Shown piece by piece: positions 47,301-57,300 of a DNA stretch of 64,000 nt. Source of the stretch: Anagrus nilaparvatae (Eukaryota; Arthropoda; Insecta; Hymenoptera; Mymaridae). The notes beneath the pieces are model-generated. The model searched no databases. It had not been told where the DNA came from and saw only the letters and a program-made list of their open reading frames with translations. Position numbers and translations under genes: made by a program. The stretch lies in NCBI GenBank assembly GCA_022575985.1, contig JAKSXM010000231.1:28992501-29056500 (forward strand), in the 5' to 3' direction. Each line of letters starts with the position of its first letter. Position 1 is the stretch's first letter.

Positions 47301-48099
47301 TATATAAGCCCGTCATCACATTCAAGTTCAGGTACTTAAGTAGGTCAAATATGCAACGGTACATATTTCAGTTGTAATTTGGGTTATTACATAATAGGTA
47401 TTTCTTATACTTTTTCGTTTTATAAAAAAACTAAAAAAAATAATAATAATAATAAGAGATTACAATATTAAATCGTTTGAATTTAATTTACTATTTTATT
47501 TTTTAAAAAAATCTTTTTTGTTACAAAGAAAATTGGTAATTAAAAACCTTATGAGTTCTTTTATTCGATAACTTTTGCAATAAGCAAAATTTGATTTTAG
47601 GTTTGAATTTATTTTTTATTAATCTCCTTTAGGAGCAGAACCAGAAAACAGATCTGGAGCAGGGGCCGAGGGGTCCTTTAAAATAAATATTTAAAAACCA
47701 TTTAACGTCAAGTTCCTAAAAAATTTCTAAAAAACAAAAAAATCTTAACATTATAAATAAACTCTAGTCACACACATTTAAGAAATACACCTGTTTTATT
47801 TATACCATGATTTATACTCATTTACATTTTTACTAAAAAAAGTCCCCTCTTTATTATTCCTTCGGTCAAGCAACTTGTACATCCTTTTTATTTCTTAAAA
47901 TAATATCCTGAAGAGGGACACTAATGTATGAAATAGCCCATAGACTTTTTTATATTCCCCTTTGATAAGTCCCTTCATTTATTTTATTATAGTCTTTCTT
48001 GAGTACTCGAATGGAAGAAAACAAAATTTTACAACTTTTTTTTGTCTTTTAATTATAATTAAATAAATAATATGAAATAACTTAATTTAAAATTTAAAA
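47301..48099. other. Region upstream of Mtp
   Basis: It should hold the Mtp promoter and 5' UTR. I see no unambiguous TATA box or initiator. There is an (AAT)n tract at about 47440. The start ATG is in a good context (AAAAATGG). Confidence 0.35.
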
Positions 48100-48336
48100 A
48101 TGGGTAACTTTTATTTTAATATTTTACTACTCGTTATTTTAAACTATAATTTAATAAATGGAATTGAAATTGGTCAAAATTTTATTTATGAATTAAAATC
48201 AACAACTTTATTGAAAGAAACTGGTATGCAAGAAAATAATGTAGATGACGTTGGTTTTCAAATAACTGGAAAAGTTGAATTAATGATACTTTCAAAAGAT
48301 CCAAAAGATCCAGAATTATTACTTTTTTCCATAAAG
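48100..48336 (+). CDS. Mtp: Mtp exon 1
   Basis: Seventy-nine codons from ATG to the donor AAG|GTATTT at 48337. It encodes the signal peptide and the first strands of the beta-barrel (GQNFIYELKSTTLL, GFQITGKVEL, PELLLFSIK). The open frame continues 14 codons into the intron before a stop, but the joined reading with exon 2 restores the family sequence. Confidence 0.9.
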
Positions 48337-51300
48337 GTATTTTTATTTCATTTTTGCTTATGCATGTTTTTGAAATAAATTATTTTTTATACGAATTATT
48401 GAAGTGCAAATTGTTAATTTTAAGGCTGGTTTTAATTCAAAATAAATAATAAATTTAAAATAAATACTTGAATTAAATATTTTTGAGACAAGCTCGATAT
48501 ACTATTATATATATATGTTACAGGGACTTCCGGTGGAGCAACGACGGTCGTTGCATCGCGCGCGTTATTAACTAAGTAAAAAATACTAAATTTTAAAGAA
48601 AAAATGAACAATAAATGAAATAAATAGTTTTAATATATTAAGAAAAGCTTAAAGTTAAAGTGAAAATGTGGGTAAAAATCTATGTTAATTAAAAAGGTTT
48701 AAAAATTAAAAAAACTAAAGTCAGTAAATTTAAGGTTATGTATATTAGGTTATATACAATTCGCGCGAAAGTTAGTAAGCAAAGTAAATAAATGAAATAA
48801 AATAAATAAAATGGGTACGTCTAATGAGGAATTAAAAGAGTTATTACTAAAATTAACAGGTAAAGTTGATGACTATGAAAAAGTGAATTCTAAAATAATT
48901 AGTGATGTGCAAGAAAATAGAAAAAATATTGATATAATAAAGAATGAAAATGATGAGACTAAAAATAAGTTAGAAAAAGAAATTAGTGAGTTAAGGAGAG
49001 AGATTGACAATATAAAAACTTTTAATAGAATGAAAAATTTAGTTTTTTATAACATGGATGACACATCGGAAAATAACAAAGATGTATACCAAAGAGTATT
49101 AAGAATGTTCAGAGAAGTCGAAATAGATACCAATATAGTAGAAACAGTAAGAAGAGTAGGTAAAACTAGAGGGTCACGAGTAGTGATCGTTACATTAACA
49201 TCGCAAAAATTAAAGAAGAAAGTTTTTGAAAAAAGTGAGGAACTCAACAAAAAATTTAATATTACCATAGCCAGTGACATTTCAAAAGCAGAGAGGTTAG
49301 AGTTTAATAAATTAAAAGCAATAAGAGAGGAACTAAAAAAAGTTAATATTGAAAGTAAAATTTATAATTCAAAGCTGCAAATAGGAGATAAAATATATAA
49401 TTATGATGAGGCAGTAAAAATGTTGGAAGATTTTAACAAGCAAAGGATAGATAAGATAGAGAATAATAAAGACAAAGTAGAGGAAAAACAGCAAAACAAA
49501 GTCCAAGTAAAAAAACAAAAAAAAAGACGTGCAAGCTCATCACCAAAAATAAGTAACTATTTTAATAAAAAAATAAAAGATACAGAAGTATTTAGTCAGG
49601 ATACTCAGAGAGAAATTTTTGATGACGGGGAGCAAAATAGAGAAAGAGAAATGGAATAACAGCGAAGCCCCCCTCCTACCCGTATACTATACTGGAACGC
49701 GACAGGTATTTATAACTTCTCAGATTTAAAAGATATAGTACAGGACGACGATATAATATGTATAAGTGAGACATGGCATACAAGCATAGAGAAGTTACCA
49801 ATACCAAAACAGTATAGTATGATTGAGAAGGTTGCGAAGAAAACAGCTGTAAGAGGTAGAGCGAGTGGGGGTTTAATCATTTTATATAATGAAAAAAGGT
49901 ATAAGAATGTAAAAATTTTATTTAAAAGTGACAATTATATATTTATATTAATACCTGGAAAAAATAAGAATTTAGTAATAGGACTTACGTACATAAATGA
50001 TAAGACTAATATAAAAATAATTTTAGAGGAAATAGAAGATATTATAAATAATTTATATATCAGATTCAAAGATTTATACTTGATTATCGGAGGTGATTTC
50101 AATGCAAGAATTGCTGATCAAGGTGAAATAGATCCTGTACAATTACCATCGATGACGTTATTCACTGCAGAAAGAAAGAGCCTAGATAAAAAAGTTGACC
50201 AAAGAGGGCGAGAGTTACTGGAGTTCTGTGAAAAAAATGATCTCTACATTACAAATGGTAGATTTCCAGCGGACCAGCCGGCAAATTTCACATCTGTTTG
50301 TACAAAAGGAAAATCTGTAATTGACTTAGTATTGTGTAATTTTTCAGCTTTATCTTTAGTTGTAGATTTCAGAATCCTTGACATTATAACTAAACCTGCT
50401 TTTTTCCATTTAATAGTCGAAATTAAAATAGAGTTGAATTTTAAAATAGAAAAAAAAGATGAAAAGATTATTAAGTGGAATGATAGTAGGGAAAATGATT
50501 TTTGTGATAGCATGCAGCATTCTCCAAATGTCGGTCTAATTGATTTAGATATTAATGAGATGGCTAATAATATTACAAATACAATTAGTGATATTGCTAG
50601 GGATTTGGGAATGATTAAATATAATAATGAAAAAAATAAATATAATAAAAAGAACGCATGGTATGATGAGGAGTGTTTTAAATTCAAACAAAATGTAGAG
50701 AGATTTTTTAAATATGTAAGAAGTTTAAAATATCCTGAAAAACAAACGTTAGAATTAAATAAATTAAAAAATAAATATTTTAAGCTTATTGAAAACAAAA
50801 AAGAAAATTATAATATGAATATTGTTGATATGATCTGTAAAGCCAAAGATCCAAAAGAATTTTGGGAAAAATTAAATTTATACAGGTTTATAAATAAATG
50901 TGATAATAATAATATTGATCTCAAAGTTTGGCATGAATATTTTATGAATTTATTTCCCCCAAGAATCGTGGATAATTATAATAAATTGCTGTGCGGTAAC
51001 CCATGCCAGGAGCTAGATGATGAAATAACAATAAGTGAAATAATAGATGCTATAAAGAAATGTAAATTAAATAAAGCACCTGGTATGGATCAAATTACTA
51101 ATGAATTTTTCAAAAATTTACCGGGAAATTGGATCATGTATTTATATGTGCTATTTAATAAAATTAGAAAGGAAGAAAAAGTCCCTGATTCTTGGGCCAA
51201 AATAGTTAATAGAATGTTATATAAAAAAGGGAACATAAACCTCCCTGAAAATTTTAGGCCAATTGCACTAGCAAATACTATACTTAAGATATTCACTCTA

Positions 51301-54300
51301 ATTATTTATAGAAGATTATATAAATGGGCTGAGATGAATGATAAAATACCTGAGTGGCAAGCAGGTTTTAGGGAAAAAAGAGGTACACATGATCACGTTT
51401 TTGTCCTAAATGCTATGGTTCAAAATCAATTAAATAAGAATAAAGGTAGATTATATGCCCTTTTTGTTGATCTAAAATCTGCTTTCCCATCAGTAAACCA
51501 TAAAATACTATGGAACAAGTTAAGTCAAATAGGTGTAAGCCATAAAATAATAAATATATTAATAGACTTATATAGTAAAGCGAATGTGGTAGTAAAGAGT
51601 AAAGAGGGAGTTTCGGAGGAATGCCCAATGACCATTGGTGTTTTCCAAGGGGAAACTCTCAGTCCTTTATTGTTTTCTCTTTTCTTACATGATATAGAAA
51701 AATTTTTATTAAATGATAAAGGTTTGAGAGGAGTGTCGATTAATAATATGGTAGAAATAATTATGCTAGCATTTGCGGACGACATGATATTTTTCGCGGA
51801 TACGTTTGTATTATTTAGAAGATTGGTAAAAATACTCGAGGATTACTTTGACAGGAATCTATTAGTAGTAAACATTGCAAAAACAAAAGCTTTAAAGTTT
51901 CAAAAAGGGGGCCATGGCTCTATCCAAAGACTCCCTCCTCTCTTATATAAAAACCAAAAAATAGATTTTGACAAAGAATATTTATACTTAGGTGTACCAT
52001 TTACGCATTCTGGCCTATTTGATAAAGCAAGTAAGGTTTTTACCAAAAAAGGCAAATGTGCAATTCAGCCTACTCTAAGTCTAATAAATAGATTAAAATA
52101 TGTTAATTTAGATATAATTAAAAAATTATTTAAATCACTTGTTTCCTCAACAGTCATGTATGCTGCTCCAATATGGAGCTTAAGATATATTGTAGAAGTT
52201 GAAAAAATACAAAACATTTTTTTTAGAAAACTACTATTATTACCTAATAATACACCTGGGTATGTAATTAGAAATGAAATAAACATAGAGAGTTTAGAAG
52301 TTGTAGTCTTCAGAAATGTACTTAATTTTATTCAAAAAATTCTTGAAATGAAAGATGAAAGAATTCCTAAAATATGTCTAAAAAGACTCCTAGTACTAGC
52401 TGAGTCAGATGAATTAAATGGAAAGTTCAATTGGGTTAGTCAAATTAAAAGAGTTTTCTTGGTAAAAATAAACAAAAGTAATATTTTTGATAATTTAAAT
52501 TTAGAGTTATTCTTAAGAGAGAAAGACAGCCTAATTAAGGATTTTATAGATTACAGTAGAAATAAGGACATACTGAAGATTGAAACTAATAAATCTCTAA
52601 ACGTATATCCTATATTATTTAAGAGTGATTTTAACAATAAGTATTTAAATTTAAAAGTTCCACTATATTTTAAAAGAATATTAGCTCAAATAAGAATAAT
52701 AAATATATACAATCCTCGTATTGTAACAAAGAATAAAAGTTATCCTCTAAACGAAGAAGAGTATTGTGAATTATGTGCAGAGAGAAACACCATTTTCCAC
52801 TCAATGATATATTGTCAAAGATATAACAGTTATAGATATGAATTAGTGCCTGAAATTGAAAATAGTGAGATGGAAAATGGTTTTTTCTACATTATCAATA
52901 GATTAAATGAGGAAAAAATTAAAAACTTAGTGAAATTTGTAAACATAATTTTAAATGATTCAGATAAATAAAATAATAAAGATGACAAAAAAGAAAAATA
53001 ATAATATTAAAAAGATATTGAAAAAGAAAAAAGAGAAAATATTTAAAATGTATGATATAAAGATATGCTAAAAAAAAAAGATGATAATAAATAAATAAAA
53101 AAGAAAGAAAAGGTGTTGCTAAGATAGAGTCTAGTTAAAAACAAATAAATATAATGTCTTATTTAAGTCATTAATAATAAGTCTTTAATATTTCAAAATA
53201 TGTAATTTTTTTAATGTAATTTTTCATGTAATTTAAATTTTAAACTGTATTAACTGTTTTAAACTTGTAACAATTATGTATATAATTTGACAAGAATAAA
53301 CTACTACTACTACTACTTATATATGTTACACCCCAAACGTGTAATAGACCATTTCATGAATTGGTCAGAAATCTTCAATTTTTTACACGATTTGGTAAAT
53401 AACTTTAGAATGAATAAAAATAAAATTTAAGTACTTAATAGTTGGTATTATATTCTTTAATTTTAATAATTAATAATTAAAAATGTATTTTATGTTATAA
53501 TATTATTTATTGTATTATAATACTTTAATTTGAATTATATTTTATTTTTAATAGATAGTGTTTAGGTAAATTAAAAAAAAATAAATAAATAATATTTATA
53601 ATATAAAATAATGACGTCATTAGCACATCATCGACACTGTCGTTATACTGCCCCCCCTGTCTCCGTTGTGTCTCCGCTCTCACCACTGTATCCACTTCAT
53701 GTCAACGTATTTTGTATATAATATTATTTATTTTTAATAGATAGTGTTTTTTTTCTATTTAATTATTATTTATTTTTTTTTAATTTACCTAAACACTATC
53801 TACTAAAAATAAAATGTAATACAAATTAAAGTATTATAATAAAATAAATAATATTGTAATACTATAAAAGTCTTTGATATGAAGTGGGGACAGTGGGGAC
53901 AGTGGCGATGACGTACTAATGACGTCACTATTTTATATTATTATTCCAGTTAAAAAAAGGGGTTTGGTTGTATTTTCAATGGCGAACAAGAGATTTGCTC
54001 TATTGTAGGTTTTTTGGGTCGCTGAACACGAAAATCGGGGTCATTTCGTAAAGAAATGGGGGCTTCACCTTAAATTTGCAAAAACTACCCCCAAAAAGGG
54101 GTTTTTTACATATTCGCACTTTGAGCACTACCATACGGGTTTTTTGGATCGCTGATCAAGAATTTTGATTTATTTTTCGTAAATAATCAATATTTCACCC
54201 TTGAAATAGCTAAAACTACTCCTAAAAGGGATGTTTTTGCTATTTTCATTCTTTTAGCATCCAGGACATGCCCATATAGGTTTTTCAGCTCGCTAATCAA

Positions 54301-57300
54301 GAATTTCAACTTCTTTTTCATAAATACTCAATATTTTAGCACAAAAAAGGAGTTGAAATTCTTGAATAGTGACCCAAAAAACCTATATGGGCTCGTTTAT
54401 GGGCATATCCTGGACGCTGAAAAGTGCGAAAATAACAAAAACACCCCTTTTAGGGGTATATTTAGTTATTTTAAGGGTGAAATATTTCTTATATTTATGA
54501 AAAAGAAGTCGAAAATCTTTATCAGCGACTCAAAAAACCCGTATGGGGCAAATTTGTAAAAAAATACCCTTTTTGGGGTAGTTGTTGCAAATTTAAGGGC
54601 GAAGCCCCTATTTCTTTACAAAATGACCCCAATTTTCGTGTTCAGTGACCCAAAAAACCTATAGTAGAGCAAATCTTGTGTTCGCCAGTGAAAATACAAC
54701 CCCCCCCCCCCGTATTTTGACTGAAGTATATAATATTCTTTATTATATCATAATACTTTAATTTGTATAATATTTTACTTTTAATAGATAGTGTTTTTTT
54801 TATTGTATTTATTTTCTATTTTATTATTATTTATTTATTTTAATTTACCTAAACACTATCTATTAAAAATAAATTAAACTATTATAGTATAATAAATAAT
54901 AATATAAAATGCATTTTTAATTATTAATTATTAAAATTGAAGATTTCTTACCAGTTCAGGAAATGTTCAATTACACGTTTGGGGTGTAACATATGCAGAA
55001 AATATTTCAGTCAAATATATAAATTTTTTACAATGTTTCATTTATTATAGGTTTTTTTTACTTATGTGCAATTATTTTAATTCAGACAGTGATGATTAAT
55101 TAATTTTCAAACTATTCAAAAATAAAATTTTTATTTGATTTATTGATTTTAGATTAAATCACCTCAATTATGGGTAAAATCAAAAAAAACATCCAAACAA
55201 GAAAGATTTATTAAACACAGTTCAAAATTAGAAAATATTTCACTGGACCCAATTTTCGTATTATGGAAAAATGGAGAAATCCAGAAACTTTTCACAAAAT
55301 CCAACGAAAATATTTCAACTTTAAATTTTAAACGCGGAATTGCCAGTATATTTCAATACAAAACATCAAATGGTAAATTTAGGGTAAAAGATGCAAGTGG
55401 TTTATGCAACGTCACTTATAAATTTAAAAATCCGAAATCATTTGAAAAAATTAAGAAATTTTGTACCTTAAAAAATATGGATAAAAAAATTGAAAATCAA
55501 AATCCAATACTTGGAGTTGATTTAATGAGTTCAAGAATTAGTTATTATAATTTAACACAAGCTTCATTGCCAAAGGAAGTCATAGATAATGAAAGTCATG
55601 ATCTAAAATTAAAATTTAGACCAGAAGTTGGAACAAACATTTATTCATCCAGAATTTTGAAATTAAAACCTGGAAAACAAAAGATTTCTAGTATTGCAGA
55701 TCCTGATTATAAGGAAGCTGTTAATAGTTTTAAAACTGGATATGAAGAAGTTTCAATTGAACTACAACAAGACGAAACAACTTGTCAAGAATCTGATTGC
55801 CCTAATGTAAGTTAATTTTAAGCAGTCTTTTAACTTATATCTAATAAAATTAAATAAAAACTAAATTTAAATTTTTAATCTAAAATATTTAATTTTTAGT
55901 TAGAAAAAACTTTGGAGAAAATCCGAATTTCATTGGGAACATCGAATTTGGGAACAATACAATCTGCATCTGCATTCCTTGAAATTCGTCCATTAATCCA
56001 AAAAGCAAAGGCTGAAGAGATAATCAAAATATTAAACAATCCAAAAAACAACGAAATAAAATTACAAATACTGGATTTATTAGGATCTGCCTCAACTTCA
56101 GCATCACATCAAGCTGCAATGAAATTACTTGAACTAGATAAAACTGGAGATGAAATTGAAAGATATCTTTGGAGTCTGTCTATCTCACCGCATCAAAATC
56201 CCGAAATAATAAAAGATATTCTCATCCGTTCTGAAGAAACAAAATCTAATGAAAAGATATTAGAAACTTATGTATTAACAGCAGCTTCAATGGCCAAACG
56301 TTACAGATCTCCTGATATTTTAGAAAAAGTTAGATCAAGTTTAGAAAGAAGTATAAATGCTTGCACCAAAGAAGATTGCAAATTGAAATTTTTAAGAGCT
56401 TTAGGAAATTTAGGTACTAAGTCAACAATTCCGATGCTTCTCAATCATGCAAATTCAGAAATCAAGTCAGTTAGCATTGCATCATGGAAAGCCTTGGGAT
56501 CATTAAAATATGAATACATAAATAATGAAATCAAATCAGCAGCTTTTAAAACTTTCTATCAATTAGGACCAAAAAAAGATAGCTCCATAAGAACCTTAGT
56601 TTTAAATATAATTTTAGACAATGATCCTAGTGTAGAAAATTTGCAAAGTTTATTAAACTACCTAGCAACAAAAGATCCAGTATATGAAGTAAAAAAGTAT
56701 TTGTCTCAAAGATTACAGCAACTTTCGGAAACTGATTCAAATTTTAAACTAAAATTAAATGAAGCCAAGAAAAAGGAATCACAAAAAATTAATAATTATG
56801 ATTTCCAGGCCACAAGAGGTTTAAGTACAGCATTGAGACGTGAATTTTTAAAAACTAATGGACTTAATGGAAGTTTAATCTCTATTCAAGAAATTAGTTC
56901 AGGTTTGCTAAAACGAGGTGTAGTCGACGTCGTTTTAGAGAAAAATTATTATAAATCAACTTTTTTTTCATTGGGGTTGTTCGCGAATGGTTTAAATGGA
57001 TTTGTATCCTCATCAAGTGAAAATGAAGAAATGAATAATTTAGATGGCGATGACGTATCTACAGCAGGAATGGAATTGTCAGTTTTAGGTGTTAATATAA
57101 GACCATTTATTTTTTTCACTGGACAAGGAGAATTAATGGGTCACGTATGGTCAGGAACAGCATCAGAAAGAACTCCAGCTTTTCAAATAATTTCTAGTCT
57201 TCATCGACATAAAGAAATTATACCTTTAGGAACTGGATTCATATTAGAATTCGAAGTCAATGGTGCTATAAGTTTTGAATTAGCTGGTAAAATGCAATTG

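Larger units (their letters stand above)
48523..53317 (+). mobile_element. Full-length non-LTR (LINE) retrotransposon in Mtp intron 1, sense orientation
   Basis: The 4795-bp element is flanked by a perfect 13-bp target duplication. It has a 5' UTR (48523-48810) beginning GGGACTTCCGGTGGAGC with a GC-rich hairpin, ORF1, ORF2 and a 345-base 3' UTR. It ends in AATAAAC and a (TAC)n tail rather than poly(A). Identical duplications and two unbroken ORFs point to a recent, possibly active copy. The ORF2 layout (APE-type endonuclease, reverse transcriptase, C-terminal CCHC, no RNase H seen) and the ORF1 coiled coil fit the broad jockey/CR1/L1-like assemblage. I cannot name the clade. It lies in the same direction as Mtp, so its AATAAA and splice-like sites could affect the host transcript. 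Confidence 0.93.

Noticed and set aside
48523..48600. Possible self-cleaving (HDV-like) ribozyme at the retrotransposon 5' end
   Set aside because: There is a GC hairpin, but I could not find the paired P1/P3 strands such a fold needs.
49047..52286. Several minus-strand frames inside the retrotransposon
   Set aside because: They are reverse shadows of ORF1 and ORF2 with no independent features.
55477..55815. Separate gene starting at Met 55477
   Set aside because: It is the end of Mtp exon 2; the upstream part of the exon is open in the same frame and carries the conserved domain.
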